A stretch of 17,324 bases of DNA, taken from positions 1 to 17,324 of the forward strand of contig CAZEDU010000108.1 of NCBI GenBank assembly GCA_964511185.1, given 5' to 3'. Positions 1 to 7,813 of the stretch are shown here, piece by piece; the stretch's first letter is position 1; each line of letters starts with the position of its first letter. The position numbers were made by a program, and so were the translations under genes. The notes beneath the pieces are model-generated. The model was not told the origin of the DNA. It ran no database searches and worked only from the letters and a program-made list of their open reading frames with translations. The stretch comes from CAZEDU01 sp964511185 (lineage in GTDB: Bacteria > Myxococcota > Myxococcia > Myxococcales > Myxococcaceae).

Positions 1-1
1 C

Positions 2-811
2 CCGAGCTGGCGCGGGACCTGGCGGACCTGCTCGCGAGCGAGTCCCGCGAGCGCCCAGCTCGAGCTGGCGAGCGCCGAGCGGGCGGCGGCGCAAGCGCAG
101 GGCGACGCGGAGGACGCGCGGATTCAGCTCTCCTGGCTGCTCAACGCCCCGGTGAATGGCCCGCTGGTCGAGCCGGCCCAGGTCTTCGCTCAAGCCGGGC
201 AGCAACCCGAGCAGCCCAACGCGGTGCCGGACGAGGGCGTTCGGCTCGACGTGGCCGCGGCCGCCCGGCGGGCGCAGGCGGCGCGCGCGTTCGCCAACGA
301 GCCCTTGGGCCGGCTCTTCCCGAGCCTCAGCGCGGTGGGGCAGTACCGGCTCACCAACGAAGCGGGCTTCGCGGGCCGCAACGTCGACGCCTTCGCTGGG
401 CTCGAGCTGACCTGGACGCTCTTCGACGGCGGTGAGCGCTACGCCGATCGCGACGAGCGGCTCGCCTTGGCCCGGGTGAGCGAGCTGAGCGCCGCCGTCC
501 GAACCCGCACCGTCGAGACCGACCTGCGCCGCGCGGAGATTGGCCTGCGCACCGCCCGCACCGCGCTCGCGCAAGCGGTGGAGGCGGCGCGCGCCGCGAA
601 GAAGAACGCGGAGGAGACTGGCGAGCTCTACCGGCAAGGGCTGGCCAGCGCGCTCGAGCTCGCCGACGCGTCGGTGCGGCTGTTCGAGGCGGAAGTGGAG
701 CAGGCGCGCGAGCAGTACGGGCTCGCCTTGTCGTTCTTGGACGTTCGGGCCGCCCTTGGCTACGACCCGCTGGGCAACCAGATGACCGCGGAGCAGGAGG
801 CGAAGCAATGA
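2..811 (+). CDS. TolC-family outer-membrane efflux channel, C-terminal part
   Basis: The 3' part (about 270 codons) of an outer-membrane efflux protein, the channel of a tripartite pump; its start lies before the window. Seen: a long Ala/Glu/Arg helical stretch at about 55-150, then a linker, then a second OEP repeat with the typical beta-strand segment ending in TWTLFDGGER (about 412-440), long helices with a short turn at RQGLASALELAD, and a final helix ending near RAALGY. These are the repeated helix-strand features of the TolC fold. The stop TGA overlaps the ATG of the adaptor gene (ATGA), so translation is probably coupled. Codon 1 is not visible. The first 40-50 bases read better in another frame, so the extreme 5' end is uncertain. 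The substrate cannot be told from the channel. Confidence 0.88.
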   Translation, partial: PSWRGTWRTCSRASPASAQLELASAERAAAQAQGDAEDARIQLSWLLNAPVNGPLVEPAQVFAQAGQQPEQPNAVPDEGVRLDVAAAARRAQAARAFANEPLGRLFPSLSAVGQYRLTNEAGFAGRNVDAFAGLELTWTLFDGGERYADRDERLALARVSELSAAVRTRTVETDLRRAEIGLRTARTALAQAVEAARAAKKNAEETGELYRQGLASALELADASVRLFEAEVEQAREQYGLALSFLDVRAALGYDPLGNQMTAEQEAKQ

Positions 812-1977
812 GACAGCGATCCAGCGCGTGGTGGCTCTTGGTTCCGCTCGCGGTGGCGCTGGCCGCCTGCGGCAAGGACACCAAGGCCGGCGCGGGCGGT
901 GGAAAACAGCGGGTGCCGCTCGCGTTCCCGGTCGAGGTGCAGACGGTCGATCCGAAGCCGGTCGAATACACGGTGAGCGCGGTGGGCTCGGTGGACGCGT
1001 TCGACCGCATTCAGATGACCGCCCGTGTCGCGGGCGCGCTCGACAAGGTCCACTTCACCGAGGGGCAGCGGGTGAAGAAGGGCACCGTGGTCGCCGAGAT
1101 CGACCCCAAGCGTTACCGGCTGGCGGTGCGGGCCGCGCGCGCCGAGCTCGAGAAGGCGAAGGCCGCCAAGGCCGAGGCCGAGGCCAGCATGCAGCGGCGC
1201 GAGGCGGTGAACGCCGAGAACCCGGGGCTCATCCGCGGCGAGGAGCTCGAGACCTTCCGCACCCGCTCGCAGACGACCTCGGCCGAGCTCGAGGCCGCGC
1301 AGGTGGCCTACGAGCAGGCGCAGCTCAACCTCGACGACGCCTTGGTCCGCGCGCCGATCGACGGCGTGCTCGAGGCGCGCACGATTCAGACGGGGCAGTA
1401 CGTTCAGGTGGGCACGGTGCTCGCCACCATCGTCCAGCGCGAGCCGCTGCTGGTTCGGTTCAAGGTCCCGGAGTCCGACGCGGCCCGCCTGACGCCGGGC
1501 ATGCCGGCGCGCTTCCGGGTGCGCGACACCCGCGAGCCGTTCTCGGCCAACATCACCTACGTGTCGGCCGCCGCGGAGGAGGCGTCGCGCATGGTGCTGG
1601 TCACCGCGGAGGTGACCGACGAGCGCAAGGACCTGCTCAAGCCCGGGGCGTTCGCCGAGGTGGTGGTGCCCGTCGGCCAGTCGAGCGGCGCGCCGGTGGT
1701 TCCAGAGACGGCGATTCGCCCGAGCGAGCGCGGCTTCCTCGCGTTCGTGGTGGAGAGCGGCGTCGCGCGCGAGCGGGTGCTGACGCTCGGCTTGAGCACG
1801 CCCGACGGGCGCCGCGAGGTGAAGGCGGGCCTGCAGCCGGGAGAGCAGATCGTCGTACGCGGCGCCGAGGCGCTCAAGGACGGCGCCAAGGTGAACGTCG
1901 TGGTCGGCGGCCGCGCGGCCGATGCGGGCGCGACGGCCGCGGGCGAGCGCCGGGCGCTCCCGGGAGGCCCGCCGTGA
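808..1977 (+). CDS. RND efflux periplasmic adaptor (membrane fusion protein), lipoprotein
   Basis: 389-residue adaptor that links an inner-membrane RND pump to the TolC channel. Seen: a signal peptide with a hydrophobic core (residues 8-20) ending in LAAC with Cys21, so probably a lipid-anchored periplasmic protein like AcrA. Two half-motifs of the barrel-sandwich (lipoyl-like) domain, around residues 70-99 (ending VAEID) and 186-212 (APIDGVLEARTIQTGQYVQ), flank an Ala/Glu/Lys-rich coiled-coil hairpin (about 103-180). A beta-barrel segment follows (VRFKVPESDAARLTPGMPAR), then a membrane-proximal domain and a disordered Ala/Gly-rich tail. The start is well supported: AGGAGG at 795-800 lies 7 bases before the ATG. 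It overlaps the channel gene by 4 bases upstream and the pump gene by 4 bases downstream. Family assignment is firm; drug, lipid or metal specificity is not determined. Confidence 0.95.
   Translation: MRQRSSAWWLLVPLAVALAACGKDTKAGAGGGKQRVPLAFPVEVQTVDPKPVEYTVSAVGSVDAFDRIQMTARVAGALDKVHFTEGQRVKKGTVVAEIDPKRYRLAVRAARAELEKAKAAKAEAEASMQRREAVNAENPGLIRGEELETFRTRSQTTSAELEAAQVAYEQAQLNLDDALVRAPIDGVLEARTIQTGQYVQVGTVLATIVQREPLLVRFKVPESDAARLTPGMPARFRVRDTREPFSANITYVSAAAEEASRMVLVTAEVTDERKDLLKPGAFAEVVVPVGQSSGAPVVPETAIRPSERGFLAFVVESGVARERVLTLGLSTPDGRREVKAGLQPGEQIVVRGAEALKDGAKVNVVVGGRAADAGATAAGERRALPGGPP
1962..1967 (+). promoter_or_regulatory. Ribosome binding site of the RND transporter
   Basis: GGGAGG lies 6 bases before a GTG at 1974. 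This GTG overlaps the adaptor stop codon as GTGA and gives the usual RND N-terminus (MNITDVCIRRPVLAWML). It fixes the transporter start inside a reading frame that is open for more than 1 kb further upstream. Confidence 0.8.
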
Positions 1978-4900
1978 ACATCACCGACGTCTGCATTCGG
2001 CGGCCCGTGCTCGCCTGGATGCTGATGGCCGCGACGGTGGTGTTCGGCCTGGTGGCCGCCACCCGCATCGGCATCAGCCAGTTCCCCGACGTCGACTTCC
2101 CGACCATCAACATCGACGTCACGTGGGAAGGCGCGGCGCCGGAGGCGATCGAGAACGACGTGGTCGAGCCGCTGGAAGAGGCGGTGACCCAGGTCGAGGG
2201 CATTCGCTCCATCACCTCGACCGCGCGCCAGGGCCGCGCCGACATCACCATCGAGCTCAACCTCAAGCGCAACGTCGACGCGGCGCTGCAGGACGTGCAG
2301 GCGAAGGTCGCGCAGGCGCAGCGCCGCCTGCCGGCCGACATCGACCCGCCGGTCGTCTCGAAGACCAACCCAGAGGACCAGCCGATCATGTGGGTGGGCG
2401 TGTCGGGCCCCTTCCCGCAGCAGACCATCTCGGACGTCGCGCGCTACCGGGTGAAGGAGAAGCTGCAGACGATTCCCGGCGTGGGCGAGGTGACGATCGG
2501 CGGCGGCTACCTCGAGCGCAACATCCGCATCTGGCTCAACGCCGACTGGCTGAACGAGCACCAGGTCACCGCGGCGGACGTGATGGCCGCCCTGCAGCGC
2601 GAGCACGTGGAGCTGCCGGCGGGCCGCATCGAGACCCAAGGGCGCGAGGTGAACGTGCGCGTGATGGGCGAGGCGCTCGATCTCGAGACCTTCCGCCGCA
2701 TCGTCATCCGCGAGGTGAACGGCGCGCCCGTCTACCTCTCGCAGGTCGCGCTGGTGGAGGACGGGTTCGAGGACGTGCGGCGGCTGTCGCGCGTCAACGG
2801 CTCGCCGGCGCAGGGCATGGGCGTCCGCAAGCAGCGCGGCGCCAACGCGGTCGCCGTGGCGGCGGAGATCAAGAAGGCGCTCGACGAGATCCGGCCGACG
2901 TTGCCGGAGGGCATGGAGGTCGGCATCAACTTCGACTCGACCTCGTTCATCGAAGAGTCGGTGCACGAGATCGAGCTGGAGCTGCTGCTCGCCGTGCTGC
3001 TCACCGCGCTGGTCTGCTGGATGTTCCTGGGGTCGCTCTCGAGCACGCTCAACGTGGTGCTCGCGATCCCGATGTCGCTGCTCGGCACGGTGGCCTGCAT
3101 CTACTTCTTGGGCTTCACGCTCAACACCTTCACCTTGCTCGGCCTGTCGCTGGCGGTCGGCATCGTCGTCGACGACGCGATCATGGTGATGGAGAACATC
3201 TTCCGGCACGCGGAGGGCGGGAAGGACCGCGTGCGGGCGGCGCGCGAGGGCACGCGGGAGATCACCTTCGCCGCGCTCGCCGCGACCGTGGCGGTCATCG
3301 CCATCTTCATCCCGGTCGTCTTCATGGAGGGGGTGATCGGCCGCTTCTTCCTGCAGTTCGGCGTCACGCTCTGCCTCGCGGTGATGTTCAGCTACGTCGA
3401 GGCGATCACGCTCGCGCCGGCGCGCTGCGCGCAGCTGCTCAAGACCTCGCGCGAGGACCGCGGGCGCGTCGGGCGCGCGGTCGATCGCGCCTTCGTCTGG
3501 CTCGAAGGGTTCTACCGGCGCGTGCTCGGCCAGGCGCTCACGCGGCCCGGCGCGGTGCTCGTGGGCGCGCTGGTGCTGATGGTGATCGCGGGCGTCACCA
3601 TCTGGAAGCTCCCGATGGAGTTCGTGCCGTCGCAAGACCAGAGCCGCCTGATGGTCCGCCTGCAGACGGCGGTCGGCTCGGACCTGGAGGAGACCGACAA
3701 GCTCTTTCGCCGCGCCGAGGAGTTCGTCCGCCAGCGCCCCGAGGTGCAGCGCGCCTTCTCGATCGTCGGTGGGTTCGGGGCCGCGGGCGTGAACGGCGGC
3801 GTGCTGTTCGTGATGTTGGTGCCGCCCGACGAGCGCGAGATGACGCAGGCCGAGTTCGCGGCCGTGCTGCGCAAGGAGCTCAACTCGTACCCGGGCCTTC
3901 GCGCCGGCGTGCAGGACCTGTCGCAGTCGGGCTTCACCGCGCAGCGCGGCTACCCGGTCGAGTTCTCGGTGCGCGGCTCCGACTGGCAGACGCTGATCGA
4001 CGAGGCCGACGCGATGAAGGCCAAGCTGGCGCAGAGCGGCATGGTGGTCGACCTGGACAGCGACTACCAGCTCGGCATGCCGGAGCTGCGCCTCACGCCG
4101 GATCGCGACCGCGCGGCCGACCTGGGCATCTCGGTGCAGGACGTCGCGCAGACGGTCAACGCGCTGGTGGGCGGCGTGCGGGTGGGCCGCTTCAGCAGCG
4201 GCGGCCGCCGGGTCGACGTGCGGTTGCGCCTGCTCGCGGGCCAGCGCTCCCGCGCGGAGGACGTGGGCAAGCTGCAGGTGCGCACGGCGTCGGGCGGGCT
4301 GGTGCCGCTCTCGGCGCTGGTGACGCAGGAGGAGCGGCCGGCGCTGCAGGCCATCACCCGGCGCGACCGCGAGCGCGCGATCACCGTGTTCGCCAACGTC
4401 GCGCCCGGCTTCTCGCAGGACCAGGCGATCAAGCGGGTGGAGGATCTGTCGAAGGACTTGAAGCCCGGTTACCGCGCGGTGCTCGGCGGCGCGAGCGTCG
4501 CCTTCCGCGAGTCGTTCTGGTCGCTGGTCTTCGCGTTGGTGATGGGCGTGGTCGTCGCGTACATGGTGCTCGCGTCGCAGTTCAACTCGTTCCTGCACCC
4601 GGTGACGGTGCTCACGATCTTGCCGCTGTCGATCGCGGGCGCCGCCTTCGCGCTGCTGGTGACCGGCGCGACGCTCAACATCTTCAGCATGATCGGCGTC
4701 CTGCTCTTGATGGGCATCGTCAAGAAGAACTCGATCATCCTGGTCGACTACACCAACCAGCTCCGCGAGGAGGAGGGCGTGCCGACGCACGAGGCGCTCC
4801 TGCGCGCGGGCCCCGTGCGCTTAAGGCCGATCATGATGACCTCGCTCGCCACGATGATGGCGGCGGTGCCGTCGGCGCTCTCGCTCGGCTCGGGCGCCGA

Positions 4901-5063
4901 GGTTCGAAAGCCGATGGCGATCGCGGTGATCGGCGGTCTGATCGTGTCGACCGCGCTGAGCTTGCTGGTGGTGCCGGCGTTCTATCTGCTCGCCGACCGC
5001 GCCAAGCTGCGGCTCTCGGAGTGGCGGCAGCGGCGCGCGGTCCCGAAGACGATCGTAGGTTAG
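1974..5063 (+). CDS. RND-family efflux transporter permease (AcrB/HAE-type)
   Basis: 1029-residue inner-membrane proton/drug antiporter, full length for the AcrB superfamily. Seen: TM1 right after the N-terminal CIRRPV motif; a large periplasmic loop starting SQFPDVDFPTINI; the TM4 motif VVDDAIMVMENIFRH with Asp400-Asp401 (equivalents of the AcrB proton-relay Asp407/408); a second-half TM7 near residue 525 followed by a second periplasmic loop; and TM10 GIVKKNSIILVDYTNQ, where Lys918 matches AcrB Lys940. Asp/Asp/Lys all present means it should be active, and the hydrophobic/amphiphilic (HAE) type is favoured over heavy-metal CzcA types; that subtype is an inference. GTG start with a strong ribosome site, overlapping the adaptor by 4 bases. 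Its TAG stop interlocks with the TAA of the gene on the opposite strand (TTAG at 5060-5063). Confidence 0.96.
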   Translation: MNITDVCIRRPVLAWMLMAATVVFGLVAATRIGISQFPDVDFPTINIDVTWEGAAPEAIENDVVEPLEEAVTQVEGIRSITSTARQGRADITIELNLKRNVDAALQDVQAKVAQAQRRLPADIDPPVVSKTNPEDQPIMWVGVSGPFPQQTISDVARYRVKEKLQTIPGVGEVTIGGGYLERNIRIWLNADWLNEHQVTAADVMAALQREHVELPAGRIETQGREVNVRVMGEALDLETFRRIVIREVNGAPVYLSQVALVEDGFEDVRRLSRVNGSPAQGMGVRKQRGANAVAVAAEIKKALDEIRPTLPEGMEVGINFDSTSFIEESVHEIELELLLAVLLTALVCWMFLGSLSSTLNVVLAIPMSLLGTVACIYFLGFTLNTFTLLGLSLAVGIVVDDAIMVMENIFRHAEGGKDRVRAAREGTREITFAALAATVAVIAIFIPVVFMEGVIGRFFLQFGVTLCLAVMFSYVEAITLAPARCAQLLKTSREDRGRVGRAVDRAFVWLEGFYRRVLGQALTRPGAVLVGALVLMVIAGVTIWKLPMEFVPSQDQSRLMVRLQTAVGSDLEETDKLFRRAEEFVRQRPEVQRAFSIVGGFGAAGVNGGVLFVMLVPPDEREMTQAEFAAVLRKELNSYPGLRAGVQDLSQSGFTAQRGYPVEFSVRGSDWQTLIDEADAMKAKLAQSGMVVDLDSDYQLGMPELRLTPDRDRAADLGISVQDVAQTVNALVGGVRVGRFSSGGRRVDVRLRLLAGQRSRAEDVGKLQVRTASGGLVPLSALVTQEERPALQAITRRDRERAITVFANVAPGFSQDQAIKRVEDLSKDLKPGYRAVLGGASVAFRESFWSLVFALVMGVVVAYMVLASQFNSFLHPVTVLTILPLSIAGAAFALLVTGATLNIFSMIGVLLLMGIVKKNSIILVDYTNQLREEEGVPTHEALLRAGPVRLRPIMMTSLATMMAAVPSALSLGSGAEVRKPMAIAVIGGLIVSTALSLLVVPAFYLLADRAKLRLSEWRQRRAVPKTIVG

Positions 5064-5377
5064 GAGAGCCGGTACTCGCGCTGCAGCGCCTTCATCAGGG
5101 CGTGGAGCTTCCGGAAGGCGGCGTTCAGCTCGGGCTTGGTCGCGGCGGTGAGGGCCCGGCGCTTGGCCGTTTGGAGCGCGCGGATCTGCTTCGTGATCTT
5201 CCGTCGCCCGGCCGAGGTCTTGTACTGCGGCGTCCTCCGAAGCTGCTGCACCATGAAGGGCACGGAGTCGATCCAGGCCTGCTGCATCGCGGTGGGCTTG
5301 GGCTTGGCGAGCGAGAGGATCGCGCCCGTGGAAGGGGCGGGTGGGGTCTGCTTCGCGCGGATCGTTCGAATCGTCAT
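5060..5377 (-). CDS. Small basic hypothetical protein
   Basis: 105-residue protein that I do not recognise. Seen: a Pro/Lys-rich N-terminal third (PPAPSTGAI...AKPKPTAMQQ), then a strongly basic, probably helical C-terminal two thirds (SAGRRKITKQIRALQTAKRR and AAFRKLHALMKALQREYR). There is no signal peptide, membrane segment or cysteine. It looks real: almost every third codon position is G or C, and GGAG lies 8 bases before the ATG. It starts 73 bases downstream of the hybrid kinase on the same strand, so it may share its transcript. Its stop overlaps the RND transporter stop by 4 bases (convergent). Charge and helices would suit nucleic-acid or protein binding, but this is speculation. Confidence 0.7.
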   Translation of the reverse strand: MTIRTIRAKQTPPAPSTGAILSLAKPKPTAMQQAWIDSVPFMVQQLRRTPQYKTSAGRRKITKQIRALQTAKRRALTAATKPELNAAFRKLHALMKALQREYRLS

Positions 5378-5450
5378 GGTGTGGGCTCCCGGGGTGTCGA
5401 ACCACGGCGATTTGACGCTCGAACCCGCTCGGGACGCAAGTGGGTGCCGG

Positions 5451-7721
5451 CTAGCCCGTGCGATCGAGCATCGAGCGGATCGCCGACCGCAGCTCCTCGT
5501 AGTCGATGGGCTTGAGCAGACAGGGGTTTTCCACGCGCTCGATGAAGTCGTTGGTGGCCGGCGCGAACGAGCCGCCGGTCATGAAGATCATCCGCTGCGC
5601 GAGCTCGGGCTTTTTTGCGCGCAGGACGTCGTGGAGCTCCATGCCGGTCATCTCTGGCATCAAGAGGTCGCACAGCACCGCGTCGAACTGGGGATCTTTC
5701 TCGAGCAGCTCCACCGCCGCGACGGCGCTCTCGAGCAGGACGACGTCGTGCTGCGGCGCGAGCAGACGCCGCACCGCGCGGCCGAGCATCGGCTCGTCGT
5801 CGACGTAGAGGATGCGCGGGCGCCCAGCCAGAGGCGCCAGGGGCGGCGTGGCGCGCGGGGGATCGGCCGGGGCGTGGGCGGCCGGTAGGACGATCTGGAA
5901 GGTGGAGCCGCGCCCCGGCTCGCTCTCGACCTCGATGGCCCCGCCGAGCGCCTGCGCGATCTGCATGCTGATGTGGAGCCCCAGGCCGGTGCCTTGACCC
6001 ACGGGCTTGGTGGTGAAGAACGGATCGAAGATGCGCGCGCGGTGCTCGGGGGCGATGCCGGGGCCGTTGTCGATCACCTCGACCACGGCGTTCCCCGCGC
6101 GCTCCCGCGCCTTGAGGCGGATCTCGCCCTTGCCGCCCTTGGCGCGCACCGCCTGCGCGGCGTTCACGAGCAGGTTCAAGAACAGCTGGATCAAGCGGCC
6201 TTCGTTGGCTTGCACCCGCGGCAGCTCGTCCAGGTCCCTCGACAAGCGGCCGCCCTGCTGGAGCTCGCCCTGCGCGAGGTGGATCGCGGACTCGAGCACC
6301 CGCTTCAAGTCGACCGGCCCAATCGTCTCGTCCGCGCGGCTGAAGGTGTTCAGGTCCTGCGCGATGTCGCGCACGCGCGCGAGGCCGTCGCGCGTCTCTT
6401 CGAGCACGCGGATCATCTCGTGCACGCTCTCGCGCATGGGCGCGGCCAGGCTCGCCTCGCTCAACAGCTCCTGCGACGCGCGGTGGAGGAACGAGACGTT
6501 CACGGCGATGACCGACAGCGGCGTGTTGATCTCGTGGCCCACGCCGGCGGCCAAGGTGCCCATCGCGCTCAGCCGATCCATCTGCACCAGGCGGCTGGTC
6601 AGCTCGTTCTTCGCCGTCAGATCGCGCAAGACGAGCATCGCCGCGCCTTCGCCGTCGTAGACGATGGGCAGCGTGCTCACCTCGACGTCGATCGCCGATC
6701 CGCTCGCGTGGCGCGCCTTCAGCTCGGCGGTGGGAACGGCCGCCAGCGCGATGAGCAGGTCCACGCCCTTGAAGCGGTCGGAGGGCAGGAGCAGCTCGAG
6801 GACGCTCTTGCCGACGAGCTGGTCGGCCTGGGCGTAGCCGAACGAGGCGAGCAGCGCGGGGTTCACGTACAGCAGCACGCCCTTCCGTTGGATGGCGATC
6901 AGATCGGCCGACTGGTCGACCATGATCCGGAACGAGGCCTCGGCCTCGCGCCGAATCTGCTCCGAGCGCTTGAGCTCGCTCAGATCCATCAGCGAGCCGA
7001 TCCACCGCTCCGGCGCGCCGGTGGGCCCCCGCACCACGTGGGCGCGGTGCAGCACCGTGGCGTAGGTGCCGTCGGCCTTCCTCAGGCGGTACTGCGCCGA
7101 CCAGCGATCGCCGGCGCGGGGAGGCACGAGCTGCTGCCGGTCGTCAGGGTGCACATGGACCATCAGCTGCCCGACGGGCTGCTCACCCGAGGCGTGGCCG
7201 AACGTGCGCGTCATCGCGTCGGACACCCAGACGCGGTCGATCGCCGGCTCCCAGTCCCAGAGCACGTCGCGCGAGGTGGCGTCCGCGATGCGCAGCCGCT
7301 CGGTCAACCGCCTCAGCGAGCGCTCGGTGTGCGCGTTCTCCACGCGCAGGGCGGCTTCGTGCAGCTCGCGCCGCACCGCGGGCCCCAGGCGGCGGAGGTT
7401 GGCCTTCATCAGGTAGTCGTGCGCGCCGGCGCGCATGGCCTCGACGGCCCGCTCTTCGCTGATGACGCCCGAGACGATGATGAAAGGGATGTCTTGCCCG
7501 GCCTTCTGGAGGGCGCGCAGCGCCCCGAACGCGTCGAACCCGGGGAGCCCGTCGTCCGAGATGATGACGTCCCACCGCTCTTGGAGCGCCTCGCGGAGCG
7601 CTTGCTCACTGTCGACCCGGCGGTGTACCGGGGAAAATCCCGCGGCGGCCAGCTGTCGAAGGATGAGCGCGCTGTCGTCCTCGCGATCTTCGATGAGGAG
7701 CACTCGAAGGAGAGTGGGCAT
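5451..7721 (-). CDS. Hybrid sensor histidine kinase (REC-PAS-PAS-HisKA-HATPase-REC)
   Basis: 756-residue soluble two-component kinase with no membrane segment or signal peptide, so probably cytoplasmic. Domains in order: N-terminal receiver (residues 5-122; acidic pair E11/D12, phospho-acceptor D56 in IISDDGLPGFD, Lys106); a PAS-3-like domain (about 145-250, ending IGSLMDLSELKR); a second PAS (about 262-370, LYVNPALLASFGY); dimerisation/H-box with His396 in GVGHEINTPLS; ATPase with N-box NLLVNAAQA (516-524), G1 DNGPGI (551-556), F-box DPFFTTK and G2 GTGLGL (577-582); C-terminal receiver (636-755; D641/D642, D685, T715, K737). All phosphotransfer residues are intact. The N-terminal receiver suggests it takes phosphate from another protein; the C-terminal one may pass it on through an unseen phosphotransfer protein. 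No separate response regulator is adjacent. No clear ribosome site precedes the ATG. Confidence 0.95.
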   Translation of the reverse strand: MPTLLRVLLIEDREDDSALILRQLAAAGFSPVHRRVDSEQALREALQERWDVIISDDGLPGFDAFGALRALQKAGQDIPFIIVSGVISEERAVEAMRAGAHDYLMKANLRRLGPAVRRELHEAALRVENAHTERSLRRLTERLRIADATSRDVLWDWEPAIDRVWVSDAMTRTFGHASGEQPVGQLMVHVHPDDRQQLVPPRAGDRWSAQYRLRKADGTYATVLHRAHVVRGPTGAPERWIGSLMDLSELKRSEQIRREAEASFRIMVDQSADLIAIQRKGVLLYVNPALLASFGYAQADQLVGKSVLELLLPSDRFKGVDLLIALAAVPTAELKARHASGSAIDVEVSTLPIVYDGEGAAMLVLRDLTAKNELTSRLVQMDRLSAMGTLAAGVGHEINTPLSVIAVNVSFLHRASQELLSEASLAAPMRESVHEMIRVLEETRDGLARVRDIAQDLNTFSRADETIGPVDLKRVLESAIHLAQGELQQGGRLSRDLDELPRVQANEGRLIQLFLNLLVNAAQAVRAKGGKGEIRLKARERAGNAVVEVIDNGPGIAPEHRARIFDPFFTTKPVGQGTGLGLHISMQIAQALGGAIEVESEPGRGSTFQIVLPAAHAPADPPRATPPLAPLAGRPRILYVDDEPMLGRAVRRLLAPQHDVVLLESAVAAVELLEKDPQFDAVLCDLLMPEMTGMELHDVLRAKKPELAQRMIFMTGGSFAPATNDFIERVENPCLLKPIDYEELRSAIRSMLDRTG

Positions 7722-7737
7722 GGGGCGTGGTGGGCTT

Positions 7738-7747
7738 ACAGTACTGT
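7738..7747. promoter_or_regulatory. Perfect 10-bp palindrome, candidate operator
   Basis: ACAGTACTGT is an exact inverted repeat, sitting 16 bases before the kinase start and inside the AT-rich island. A 10-base palindrome is expected by chance several times in a window of this size, so only its location argues for function. It is not the SOS-box arrangement (CTGT...ACAG), because the half-sites are in the opposite order. Confidence 0.3.
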
Positions 7748-7798
7748 CTTGTTTTACCGGTTTTTATGGCAGGTGGGGCAGCAAAGTTCGAAGGGGTC

Positions 7799-7804
7799 GG
7801 GGAG
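7799..7804 (+). promoter_or_regulatory. Ribosome binding site supporting the GTG start at 7814
   Basis: GGGGAG lies 9 bases before GTG 7814. The earlier in-frame candidates, ATG 7766 and GTG 7727, have only AT-rich sequence or no purine tract before them. They would also place the promoter-like island inside the gene. Confidence 0.55.
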
Positions 7805-7813
7805 AATGGGCTC

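Larger units (their letters stand above)
7722..7813. promoter_or_regulatory. Divergent intergenic region with AT-rich island
   Basis: The 92 bases between the start of the kinase (leftward) and the chosen start of the DUF1275 gene (rightward) must hold the promoters of both. Bases 7734-7768 are strikingly AT-rich (roughly 37% GC by eye) in a genome near 70%, with runs such as TTGTTTTACC and TTTTTATGG. I could not place a convincing -35/-10 pair with proper spacing on either strand. Confidence 0.5.

Noticed and set aside
828..1973. Upstream extension of the transporter frame to 828
   Set aside because: The frame is open by chance; it reads the adaptor gene out of frame as Arg/Gly-rich sequence. 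The GTG at 1974 with a ribosome site and a normal RND N-terminus is the start.
1557..4790. A 1077-residue open frame antisense to the RND transporter
   Set aside because: Its product is a low-complexity His/Arg/Asp/Ala-rich sequence typical of antisense frames in GC-rich genes. The + strand frame has clear family motifs.
1922..5515. A 1197-residue + strand frame overlapping the transporter
   Set aside because: Arg/Gly/Ala-rich out-of-frame translation of the transporter; no start context and no domain.
7738..7747. SOS (LexA) box
   Set aside because: The half-sites are in the reverse order (ACAG...CTGT) with no spacer, so it does not match the CTGT-N8-ACAG form.
7727..7813. Extended DUF1275 start at GTG 7727 or ATG 7766
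   Set aside because: These would translate the AT-rich promoter-like island and have no ribosome site, whereas GTG 7814 has GGGGAG at 9 bases.
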